Of a stretch of DNA of 64,000 nucleotides, positions 31,701-40,147 are shown piece by piece. Source of the DNA: Streptomyces sp. PT12 (lineage in GTDB: Bacteria; Actinomycetota; Actinomycetes; Streptomycetales; Streptomycetaceae). Under the pieces are notes generated by a model. That model was not told the DNA's origin, made no database searches, and was given only the letters and a program-made list of their open reading frames with translations. Both the position numbers and the translations under genes were made by a program. Location of the stretch: NCBI RefSeq assembly GCF_003311645.1, contig NZ_QEST01000023.1, forward strand, positions 1-64,000. Direction: 5' to 3'. Every line of letters starts with the position of its first letter. Position 1 is the stretch's first letter.

Positions 31701-31772
31701 CGCGCCCGGCGCGCGCGGACACGACCCGCGCCGGGCGCGCGCGAACGGCCCGCGCTCCGCAGAGCGCGGGCC
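31701..31772. terminator. Double-hairpin bidirectional terminator
   Basis: Two perfect hairpins follow each other: CGCGCCCGGCGCG arms (31701-31739) and GGCCCGCGCTC arms with a CGCA loop (31747-31772). They separate the convergent methyltransferase and malic enzyme genes. Confidence 0.82.
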
Positions 31773-31788
31773 GCCGTCGCGCCCCGCG

Positions 31789-32985
<1,197 letters not shown>

Positions 32986-33489
32986 TGATTGAACCCCTTT
33001 GTCGCAATCTCGGGTTGAGGAATGGGACGCCCCCGGGTCGGAGGCGTGTGGGCACCACGTCCGCGCGGGTGGGCGGCGGACGCCGGACGCGTCGCACACG
33101 CGCCCTTGTCCCCGGGTGAGGGGTGTTCTCGGATCGTTCTACCTGATCGCGCGTTCCCGGGGCGCGCGCGTTCGGTAACCGGATCGTGAACGCGCCCCCG
33201 GGCGAGGACGGGAACGCGACCAGGAAGGACTACCCGGCCCAGCGTGGGACCAGGGAGCGTGAGGCATCTCTCACCGTTGCCCAAGAGGGCCTTTAGAACC
33301 CGGAAGATGTTCACTCCCGGGCACCGGTCACGGGTGTCCGTTATCCGATCTTGACGTACCGGGTAACCGGAGGTGCCGGTTCGAATGGCAGGATGCCCTG
33401 CATCGAAAATTGCACCCACTCGTGACACCCGAAGACGCGTGCCCCGATTCTCACCCCCCGATCTTCCGCCATCCCAGGAGGCTCACCCC
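32986..33489. other. Long divergent intergenic region
   Basis: These 504 bases separate the malic enzyme gene (minus) and the amino acid ABC operon (plus). They hold two copies of GGTAACCGGA (33174-33183 and 33362-33371) and a near-palindrome TTCGA...TCGAA (33380-33407). No small gene with a ribosome site and typical codon use is seen. Confidence 0.55.
33380..33407. promoter_or_regulatory. Near-palindromic element upstream of the amino acid ABC operon
   Basis: TTCGA-ATGGCAGG and CCTGCA-TCGAA are inverted arms differing by a two-base insertion, 83 bases before the first gene. It is a candidate operator for a nutrient-sensing repressor. Confidence 0.35.
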
Positions 33490-34440
33490 ATGATCGCCAG
33501 CACACCCCGCCGCTCCCGCCTCGCCGCGGTCGGCGCGTTCGCCGTGGGCGCCCTGCTGCTGAGCGCGTGCGGCGACCAGACCGACGACGCGGACAGCGGG
33601 GACGAGAGCGCGGCGCCCGAGTCGTCCGCCGAGGAGAACGGGTCCACGGGGTCCGCGGCCGACCTGCTGCCCCAGGACATCAGGGACGCCGGGGAGATCG
33701 TCGTCGGCTCCGACATCGCGTATGCCCCCATCGAATTCATCGACGAGAACGACGAGATAGCGGGCGTCGACCCGGACATAGCCGCGGCGCTCGGCGAGGT
33801 GCTCGGCGTCGAGTTCACCTTCGAGAACGGCACGTTCGACGGCCTCGTGCTCGGCATGAACAACGGCCGCTACGACATCATCATGTCGGCGATGACCGAC
33901 ACGCGGGAGCGCCAGGAGGGCGCGAGCGCGGACGCCGAGGGCGGCGGCGCCGACTTCGTGAACTACTTCCAGGCGGGCTCCGCCATCCTCGTCGAGGCGG
34001 GCAACCCCGAGGGCATCCAGTCGCTCGACGACCTGTGCGGCCTCACGGTCGCCGCCCAGCGCGGCACGGCCAACGAGACCCTCATCGAGGAGCAGCAGGC
34101 GTCGTGTGACGAGGAGATCGACCCGCTCATCAGCGACGTCGACTCCGAGTCGATCACCAACCTCCAGAACGGCCGCGCCCAGGCCGTCATCACCGACTAC
34201 CCGGTGGCGCTCTACAACGAGCTGACCGCGGGCGGCGGCGAGCTGTTCGAGGTCGTGGGCGAGCAGATCGACGCCGCGCCCTACGGCATCGCGGTGCCCA
34301 AGGAGGAGACGGAGCTGCGCGACGCCCTCCAGGCCGCGCTCCAGGAGATCATCGACAACGGCACCTACGGCGAGATCCTGGCCGAGTGGAACGCCGAGGC
34401 CGGGGCCATCGAAGAGGCGACCGTCAACGCGGGTGAGTGA
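33490..34440 (+). CDS. Polar amino acid ABC transporter, substrate-binding lipoprotein
   Basis: The protein has 316 residues. A lipoprotein signal with the lipidated Cys in LLLSACGDQ is followed by an Asp/Glu/Ser-rich linker to about residue 60. The family 3 solute-binding fold then starts at GEIVVGSDIAYAPIEFID. The segments VDPDIAAALGEVLGVEF, DIIMSAMTDTRERQEGASA and VITDYPVALYNEL line the ligand cleft; the Arg in TDTRERQ normally binds the amino acid carboxylate. An ATG with a GGAGG site starts the gene. It is first of three coupled genes. Confidence 0.9.
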   Translation: MIASTPRRSRLAAVGAFAVGALLLSACGDQTDDADSGDESAAPESSAEENGSTGSAADLLPQDIRDAGEIVVGSDIAYAPIEFIDENDEIAGVDPDIAAALGEVLGVEFTFENGTFDGLVLGMNNGRYDIIMSAMTDTRERQEGASADAEGGGADFVNYFQAGSAILVEAGNPEGIQSLDDLCGLTVAAQRGTANETLIEEQQASCDEEIDPLISDVDSESITNLQNGRAQAVITDYPVALYNELTAGGGELFEVVGEQIDAAPYGIAVPKEETELRDALQAALQEIIDNGTYGEILAEWNAEAGAIEEATVNAGE

Positions 34441-35399
34441 CGCACGTGCCCGATCTGGAGAAGACCCCCTCGTCGGCGCCCGTTCCCGCGCCGCGTGACG
34501 CGGTGCCGCCCGAGGCCATCACGGCGGTCCCGGTGCGGCACTACGGCCGCTGGGTGAGCGCCGCGGTCGTGCTGGTCCTGCTCGGGCTGCTCGTCCAGGC
34601 GTTCGCGACCGCGGACATCCGCTGGGAGGTGGTCGGCGAGCACCTCACGTATGGCACGGTGCTGCGGGGCGCGTGGGAGACGCTGTGGATCACGCTGCTC
34701 TCCATGCTGATCGGCGTGGTGCTTGGCATGCTCCTCGCGGTGATGCGGCTCTCGTCCAACCCCGTGCTCTCCAGCGTCGCGTGGGGCTACATCTGGTTCT
34801 TCCGCGGCACCCCGGTGCTGGTGCAGCTCTATCTGTGGTTTAACCTGTCGCTCATCTTCGAGGTCCTGAACGTCGGCTTCTACAAGGACGAGATGAACCA
34901 GGTCATCACGTCCTTCGTGGCCGCGCTGCTCGGCCTCGGCCTCAACGAGGCCGCCTACATGGCGGAGATCGGCCGCGCCGGGATCCTGTCCGTCGACCCC
35001 GGCCAGACGGAGGCCGCGCACGCGCTCGGCATGAACAGCGCCAAGACCACGCGCCGGATCGTGCTGCCCCAGGCGATGCGCGTGATCATCCCGCCGACGG
35101 GCAACGAGTTCATCAACATGCTCAAGACCTCGTCGCTGGTCTCGGCGATCAGCCACGAGGAGCTGTTCCTCGCGAGTACCAACGTCAGCTCCCGCAACCT
35201 CGCGGTGATGGAGATGCTGATCGTCGCGACGGTCTGGTACCTCATCCTGACCACCGTCTTCAGCATCGGCCAGTACTACCTGGAACGGCACTACTCGAAG
35301 GGTTCGGGCCGGGGGCTGCCGCCCACCCCGCTCCAGCGGATACGGGCCCAGCTCACCAGCTTCAGGACCAGGAGCCAGGTGGGAGGCGAGCGGATATGA
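34437..35399 (+). CDS. Polar amino acid ABC transporter permease
   Basis: The protein has 320 residues. A 35-residue hydrophilic N terminus precedes a first membrane helix ([17 protein letters not shown]) and the HisM-type permease domain ([39 protein letters not shown]). The EAA loop is [23 protein letters not shown] 34437 overlaps the binding-protein stop (GTGA) and is preferred for coupling; GTG 34446 is the alternative. The stop overlaps the ATPase gene by four bases. Confidence 0.9.
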   Translation: MTHVPDLEKTPSSAPVPAPRDAVPPEAITAVPVRHYGRWVSAAVVLVLLGLLVQAFATADIRWEVVGEHLTYGTVLRGAWETLWITLLSMLIGVVLGMLLAVMRLSSNPVLSSVAWGYIWFFRGTPVLVQLYLWFNLSLIFEVLNVGFYKDEMNQVITSFVAALLGLGLNEAAYMAEIGRAGILSVDPGQTEAAHALGMNSAKTTRRIVLPQAMRVIIPPTGNEFINMLKTSSLVSAISHEELFLASTNVSSRNLAVMEMLIVATVWYLILTTVFSIGQYYLERHYSKGSGRGLPPTPLQRIRAQLTSFRTRSQVGGERI

Positions 35400-36163
35400 C
35401 CGGCCACCCGATGGTCAAAGCCGAGCAGGTCCACAAGTCGTTCGGGCCGATCGAGGTGCTCAAGGGCATCGACCTCGAGGTCCGCGCCGGCGAGGTGTTC
35501 TGCATCGTGGGCCCCTCGGGCTCGGGCAAGTCCACGTTCCTGCGCTGCATCAACCACCTGGAGAAGATCAACGCGGGCCGCCTCTACGTCGACGGGCACC
35601 TCGTCGGCTACCGACAGCGGGGCAACAAGCTCTACGAGATGCGCGAGCGCGAGGTCGCCACGCAGCGCCGCGACATCGGCATGGTGTTCCAGCGCTTCAA
35701 CCTCTTCCCGCACATGACCGCCGCCGAGAACGTCATGGAGGCGCCCGTCCAGGTCAAGGGCCTGCGCAGGGCCGAGGCGCGCGAGCGCGCCGAGCGGCTG
35801 CTGGCCCGCGTCGGGCTCGCCGACCGCGTCGACACCTACCCCTCGCAGCTCTCGGGAGGGCAGCAGCAGCGGGTGGCCATCGCCAGGGCGCTGGCCATGG
35901 AGCCCAAGCTGATGCTCTTCGACGAGCCCACGTCGGCGCTCGACCCCGAGCTGGTCGGCGAGGTGCTTGATGTGATGCGGTCGCTGGCCGAGGACGGGAT
36001 GACCATGATCGTGGTCACCCATGAGATGGGGTTCGCGCGCGAGGTGGGCGACTCGTTGGTCTTCATGGACGGCGGCGTGGTGGTCGAGTCGGGCCACCCG
36101 CGCGAGGTCCTGGCCAGCCCTCGGCACGAGCGCACGAAGGCGTTCCTGTCGAAGGTGCTGTGA
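35396..36163 (+). CDS. Polar amino acid ABC transporter ATPase
   Basis: The protein has 255 residues. Walker A is [14 protein letters not shown] (near 44), the signature is [15 protein letters not shown] (near 155), Walker B is [14 protein letters not shown] and the switch His lies in [12 protein letters not shown]. It is of the GlnQ/HisP type with a short insert after Walker A ([19 protein letters not shown]). ATGA overlap with the permease gene completes a three-gene importer operon. Confidence 0.94.
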   Translation: MTGHPMVKAEQVHKSFGPIEVLKGIDLEVRAGEVFCIVGPSGSGKSTFLRCINHLEKINAGRLYVDGHLVGYRQRGNKLYEMREREVATQRRDIGMVFQRFNLFPHMTAAENVMEAPVQVKGLRRAEARERAERLLARVGLADRVDTYPSQLSGGQQQRVAIARALAMEPKLMLFDEPTSALDPELVGEVLDVMRSLAEDGMTMIVVTHEMGFAREVGDSLVFMDGGVVVESGHPREVLASPRHERTKAFLSKVL

Positions 36164-36255
36164 ACACCGAGCGCCGGTGAACGCGCGAACGGCTGTGCAC
36201 GCGCGAACGCCCCGGTCGCCGCGGGCTGATCCCACAAGGCCCGCCCGGGCAGGGC

Positions 36256-36789
36256 TCAGCGCTCCTTGGCCCACACCTCCAGCGGGTCCCCCGAGCGCGG
36301 CGTCAGCCGCCCTGGGCCCGACCAGCCCCACGAGCGGAACGCCTCGCGCGCGGGCGCGCTCCCCGGTGGGAAGGCCGCCATGGCCAGCGGCGCGGTGCTG
36401 CGCGCGAGCAGCTGGGTCACCAGGCGGGTGGCCACCTGCTGGTGCCTCCTGCGCTTGACCACCATGAGGCCAGCGAGCACGAAGACCTGCCGGGGGACGG
36501 CCAGTTCGCCGATGAGGGCGGGCGGGTCGTCGAACGCGTCCCACCAACGGGCCCCGCGTTCGGCCCTGAAGCCGTACGCGCAGCCGACCAGCGCCGGATC
36601 GCCCGCCACCACCAGGTCGAACTCCGGCTGCTGCGCGTCGTGGTCGACGAAGTGCCGGATGAACGCCTCCCGGGTCGACGCCGCCGCTCCCTGGGCGTCC
36701 CGGTGGGCCTCCGCGTACAGGTCCCCCAAGTCCTCGCGCTCCGTCTCGGCCTGCCACCTGCTCAGCCGTCGGAGAAACACCGTGCTCAT
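36256..36789 (-). CDS. GNAT-family N-acetyltransferase
   Basis: The protein has 177 residues. The GNAT fold is seen in AFIRHFVDHDAQQPEFDLVV, the strand before the acetyl-CoA loop (QVFVLAGLMVVKRRRHQQVA, with the loop KRRRHQQVATRLV in place of the usual Q/RxxGxG/A) and AREAFRSWGWSGPGRL at the end. The substrate is unknown. ATG 36789 is chosen because a GGAGG site lies eight bases before it. Confidence 0.75.
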   Translation of the reverse strand: MSTVFLRRLSRWQAETEREDLGDLYAEAHRDAQGAAASTREAFIRHFVDHDAQQPEFDLVVAGDPALVGCAYGFRAERGARWWDAFDDPPALIGELAVPRQVFVLAGLMVVKRRRHQQVATRLVTQLLARSTAPLAMAAFPPGSAPAREAFRSWGWSGPGRLTPRSGDPLEVWAKER

Positions 36790-36862
36790 GGCCACATCCT
36801 CCCCGCGCCCTCATATCGTGGCACCTGCCGGGGCGTTGTGGAATGTGCGAACCCCGGGCGGT

Positions 36863-36868
36863 TAGCGT
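36863..36868 (+). promoter_or_regulatory. Candidate -10 for a leaderless mRNA
   Basis: TAGCGT lies seven bases before ATG 36876, with no ribosome site between. Confidence 0.45.
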
Positions 36869-36875
36869 AGGGGCC

Positions 36876-37844
36876 ATGTTCGCAGCCTACGCAGCACGTT
36901 TCAGTCAGAAGCACCCGCTCGACGGCCTCGAGTTGGGCGACCGGCCCGAGCCCGCGGACCTGCCGGACGGCTGGACGGTGATCGATGTCCGCGCCGCCTC
37001 CCTCAACCACCACGACCTGTGGACGCTGCGCGGCGTGGGCATCACCGAGCGGGCCCTCCCGATGATCCTGGGCTGCGACGCCGCGGGCGTGGACCCCGAG
37101 GGGAACGAGGTGGTGATCTACTCCGTCATCGGCGCCACAGGACATGGCGTCGGGCCCACCGAGCGCCGCAGCCTGCTGACCGAGCGGTACCAGGGGACGT
37201 TCGCCCAACGGGTCGCCGTCCCCTCGTGGAACGTCCTTCCCAAGCCGCCCTCGCTCTCCTTCGAGGAGGCGGCCTGCCTGCCCACCGCGTGGCTGACGGC
37301 GTACCGCATGCTGTTCAGCCAGGCCGGGGTCGGGCCCGGCGACAGCGTGCTGGTGCAGGGCGCCGGGGGTGGGGTGGCCACCGCGGCGATCGTGCTGGGG
37401 GCCGCGGCCGGGCTGCGGATCTTTGTCACCAGCAGGGACGAGGCCAAGCGCAAGCGGGCCCTCGACCTCGGCGCCGAGGGCGCGTTCCCCTCGGGGGAGC
37501 GGCTGCCGCACCGGATGGACGCCGTGCTCGAGACGGTGGGCGCCGCCACGTGGTCGCACTCGATCACGTCCCTGCGCCCCGGCGGCACCGTGGTGATCTC
37601 GGGCGCCACCTCGGGCCAGGCCCCGCCCTCGGCCGAGCTCAACCGGATCTTCTTCCTCGAGCTCAAGGTCGTCGGCTCGACCATGGGCTCCAAGGAGGAG
37701 CTGGCATCGCTGCTCTCCTTCTGCGCCACCACGGGGATCCGGCCCCTGATCGACCAGACACTCCCGCTGGAGCGCGCCGTCGAGGGCTTCACGCGGCTCG
37801 CGCACGGCGACGTCTTCGGCAAGATCGTCTTCACCGTCGAGTGA
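36876..37844 (+). CDS. Zinc-binding dehydrogenase / quinone oxidoreductase (MDR family)
   Basis: The protein has 322 residues of the medium-chain dehydrogenase superfamily. The GroES-like N domain includes VIDVRAASLNHHDLWTLRG and PMILGCDAAGVDPEG. The Rossmann motif is VLVQGAGGGVATAAIVLGAA (near 160), with FVTSRDEAKRKRAL for NADP binding. The catalytic-zinc cysteine of alcohol dehydrogenases is not clearly present, so a quinone-reductase-like, zinc-free activity is more likely. The substrate is unknown. The ATG appears leaderless. Confidence 0.88.
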   Translation: MFAAYAARFSQKHPLDGLELGDRPEPADLPDGWTVIDVRAASLNHHDLWTLRGVGITERALPMILGCDAAGVDPEGNEVVIYSVIGATGHGVGPTERRSLLTERYQGTFAQRVAVPSWNVLPKPPSLSFEEAACLPTAWLTAYRMLFSQAGVGPGDSVLVQGAGGGVATAAIVLGAAAGLRIFVTSRDEAKRKRALDLGAEGAFPSGERLPHRMDAVLETVGAATWSHSITSLRPGGTVVISGATSGQAPPSAELNRIFFLELKVVGSTMGSKEELASLLSFCATTGIRPLIDQTLPLERAVEGFTRLAHGDVFGKIVFTVE

Positions 37845-37868
37845 GCGCCGGGGCGCGGGCAGCGGGCG

Positions 37869-38777
37869 TCAGCTCCCCGACGAGCGCAGCATCGCGATCA
37901 CATGGGCCGCCGCCGTGGACAGCTGGCGGCGGGCCTCGCGCAGGCTCTCCTGGCTGACCCCGTGGTCCCGCGCCGCGTCCCGCACGTCGTCGCGGAACTT
38001 GTCGAGCAGCCGCTCCAGCTCGCGCTCCGGGTCCTCCACCGGCTCGGACGGCTCGTCGGTGGCGGCCGAGTGCCACCAGGGCGCCCCCGGCTGCTCGGGG
38101 TGCTCGATGAACCGGCTCCAACCGCCTATCTCCTGGCCGATCCCGTCAAGCCCGCCCCACACCGCGTCCATCCAGCCCTCGGCGCCCCCGCCGCCCCGCG
38201 CCGCCTGCTCGCGCAGGCGCCTGGCGGCCTCCTCGAAGTGCCGCTTGGCCGACACCGTCGCCTCCTGCGCCTGCCGGGCGTCACGGCGGGCCCTGCGGCT
38301 CTCCTCCTTCGCCCGGCGCGCCTCCTCCTTGGCCTGCCGCGCCTGCGCCTGCCAGGCCGCGCGCCCCGGGGCCGAGTCGGTGCCCTCGGCATACGCCGCC
38401 GCGGTGGCCTGCCTGACCTCGTCCCGCAGGTGCTGGGCCGAGCCGCTGACGTCCTCCCTGATGTCCGCGGCGAGCGCGGCGAGCGAGTCCCTGATCTCCC
38501 GCTCCAGCGCGGTCAGCTCCTCCTCGCGTGAGGCCAACTCCCGCTGCCCTTCGGGGGTGAGGGTGTAGACCTTGCGGCCGCCCTCCTCGGAGTGGGTGAC
38601 AAGCCCCTCGGCCGCCAGCTTGGCCAGCCGGGGGTAGACCGTGCCAGCCGAGGGCGCGTAGAGCCCCTGGAAGCGCTCCTCCAACAGCCGTATCACCTCG
38701 TATCCGTGCCGGGGGGCCTCCCCGAGCAGCTTCAGCAGGTAGAGGCGGAGGCGGCCATGGCCGAAGACGGGGGGCAT
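37869..38777 (-). CDS. PadR-family transcription regulator with long coiled-coil C terminus
   Basis: The protein has 302 residues. Residues 1-80 are a PadR winged helix (LRLYLLKLLGEAPRHGYEVI, SAGTVYPRLAKLAAEGLVTH). The C-terminal about 180 residues are rich in Ala/Arg/Glu/Gln heptads (QARQAKEEARRAKEESRRAR), then a Trp-containing stretch (WMDAVWGGLDGIGQEIGGWS), longer than in simple PadR proteins. It likely represses its own operon through the palindromes at 39700-39766. It starts one base after the stop of the DUF4097 gene, so the two are co-transcribed. Confidence 0.9.
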   Translation of the reverse strand: MPPVFGHGRLRLYLLKLLGEAPRHGYEVIRLLEERFQGLYAPSAGTVYPRLAKLAAEGLVTHSEEGGRKVYTLTPEGQRELASREEELTALEREIRDSLAALAADIREDVSGSAQHLRDEVRQATAAAYAEGTDSAPGRAAWQAQARQAKEEARRAKEESRRARRDARQAQEATVSAKRHFEEAARRLREQAARGGGGAEGWMDAVWGGLDGIGQEIGGWSRFIEHPEQPGAPWWHSAATDEPSEPVEDPERELERLLDKFRDDVRDAARDHGVSQESLREARRQLSTAAAHVIAMLRSSGS

Positions 38778-38778
38778 C

Positions 38779-39672
38779 TCACAGATCCTTACGCAGGGAC
38801 GAGGCGACCGGGGGCTCCTGGGCGTCCGGGGGGCGGCGCAGCACGGCTATCGCGCCCGAGACCGAGTGGCATGACACGGATCCGGCGCCCGAGCCCAGGG
38901 TGCCGGAGAGGTGCCGGGCGCCCCACAGGCCCGAGACGCCGAGCTCGGTGAACGACGACGAGATCGACCCGCTCGCGGTGCTCGCCTCGACCTTGGCGTC
39001 GAGCGGCTCGGCGAGCCGCAGCGCCATCTCGCCCGACACGGTGTTCAGCGCGATGTCGGCGGGGCGCCCCGCCGGGGCCAGGTCCACCACCATGCCGCCG
39101 CTGACCGTGTCGGCGCGCAGCAGCGGGCCGCGGGCGTCGATCACTGTGAGCTGTCCCGACACGGAGTTGAACCTGAGGTCGCCGCCGAGGGCCTGGGCCT
39201 CCACATCGCCCGAGACGGTGTCGGCGCGGACCGGGCCGCGCAGCCCGACCAGCGTGGTGCCGCCGCTGATGCCGCGCACATTGGCCCGGCCCGTGATGCC
39301 GCTGACCACCGCGGAAGCGCCGACCACCCCGACGCTCACCCGGACCGCGGCGGGGACCGAGACGGAGACGACCGCGGTGCGCCGCCACCCCTTGCGGTCG
39401 AGCCACTTGAGCCAGCCCTTCCACGGCAGGTCGTCGTACGCGATGGTGAGCTTGCGCCCCGAGCGCCTGACGATCACGGGAGGGCCCGCGACCTCGCTGA
39501 TCTCGGCGCGCGTCGCGTGGCCCTCGGTGCCCACGACGTTCACCGCGCCGTTGACCAGGCGCACCTCGAGCTCGTCGAAGCGCTCGTCGTCGAAGGTGAG
39601 CGTCCGCGCCTCGGCGACCGACCATGTCGCGTCGGCGGCGGACCCGGACTCGGATGTGGACCTGGCCGTCAT
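38779..39672 (-). CDS. DUF4097 beta-strand-repeat protein
   Basis: The protein has 297 residues. It consists largely of short beta-strand repeats with VSG/ISG turns (AVVSGITGRANVRGISG, RADTVSGDVEAQALG, NSVSGQLTVID, NTVSGEMALRL), typical of the DUF4097/adhesin-like right-handed beta fold. It has no signal peptide or membrane segment. A basic WKGWLKWLDRKGWRR segment lies near residue 95. Function is not known; PadR-linked DUF4097 genes are often envelope-stress related. ATG 39672 follows GGGGAGG by four bases. It is the first gene of the operon with padR. Confidence 0.85.
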   Translation of the reverse strand: MTARSTSESGSAADATWSVAEARTLTFDDERFDELEVRLVNGAVNVVGTEGHATRAEISEVAGPPVIVRRSGRKLTIAYDDLPWKGWLKWLDRKGWRRTAVVSVSVPAAVRVSVGVVGASAVVSGITGRANVRGISGGTTLVGLRGPVRADTVSGDVEAQALGGDLRFNSVSGQLTVIDARGPLLRADTVSGGMVVDLAPAGRPADIALNTVSGEMALRLAEPLDAKVEASTASGSISSSFTELGVSGLWGARHLSGTLGSGAGSVSCHSVSGAIAVLRRPPDAQEPPVASSLRKDL

Positions 39673-39699
39673 CGGACCTCCCCTGGCTGCGGACACACA

Positions 39700-39766
39700 G
39701 ATATATCGCGTCCTCAGGGAACACGATATATCGCGTGACGCGAAAGTCAAGTCGCGATATCGCGAC
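39700..39766 (-). promoter_or_regulatory. Promoter and repeated operators of the DUF4097-padR operon
   Basis: The AT-rich region contains GATATATCGCG twice (39700-39710 and 39725-39735) and the perfect 16-bp palindrome GTCGCGATATCGCGAC (39751-39766). On the minus strand TTGACT and TATCGT are spaced by 16 bases as -35 and -10, and the middle repeat covers the -10. Such repeats at a PadR gene suggest autorepression by PadR. Confidence 0.7.
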
Positions 39767-40047
39767 TACGCCCCACCCAGGCCGCCACCACCCAGGCCGC
39801 CGCCACCACCCAGGCCGCCGCCACCACCCAGGCCGCCACCGCCCAGGCCGTCGCCGTCGTCGCCGTCGTCGCCGTCATCGTCGTCGTCGAGGCGCGCCAG
39901 CCACGTGGCCAGGCGCTCGACCGGCACCTCGAAGTCGGGGTTCAGATCGACGAACGTCCGCAGCTGGTCGGCGAGCCACTCGAGCGTGACCTCCTCTTCG
40001 CCGCGCCGCCGCGCGAGCTCCTCGATACCGCGGTCCGTGAAGTACAC
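39766..40047 (-). CDS. DUF6104 protein with Gly-repeat tail
   Basis: The protein has 93 residues. The first 60 residues match the small Streptomyces DUF6104 family (YFTDRGIEELARRRGEEEVT, then EWLADQLRTFVDLNPDFEVP and VERLATWLARLDDDDD). Usual members end in the acidic run. Here an Asp-Gly run passes into LGGGG/LGGGGG repeats ending LGGA, about 25 extra residues, encoded by 15/18-bp DNA repeats. GTG 40047 is chosen because it has GGGAG six bases upstream and matches the family start; ATG 40122 would add 25 residues. The stop codon touches the padR palindrome. Confidence 0.8.
   Translation of the reverse strand: MYFTDRGIEELARRRGEEEVTLEWLADQLRTFVDLNPDFEVPVERLATWLARLDDDDDGDDGDDGDGLGGGGLGGGGGLGGGGGLGGGGLGGA
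39776..39856. repeat. 15/18-bp tandem repeats inside the DUF6104 gene
   Basis: CCCAGG marks recur at 39776, 39791, 39809, 39827 and 39842, giving units of 15, 18, 18 and 15 bp. On the minus strand each unit encodes Leu followed by four or five Gly. Confidence 0.85.
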
Positions 40048-40147
40048 GACGTGCTCCCGTGCGCCGTTGGGGAAGGAAAAGCCCAGGATAGGCACGTGTG
40101 CGTACCGGCGGTTAACCTGCATGCACACCGCGACGACGGGGGGTCGG

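Noticed and set aside
39776-39856. Possible CRISPR array in the regularly repeated region
   Set aside because: Units are 15 or 18 bp, directly adjacent without unique spacers, and encode Leu-Gly repeats.
38900-40147. N-terminal extension of the trypsin-VMAP gene by over 400 residues
   Set aside because: The extension is Ser/Thr/Pro/Arg-rich, runs antisense to the DUF4097 and DUF6104 genes and lacks a ribosome site; the trypsin domain starts soon after ATG 40148.
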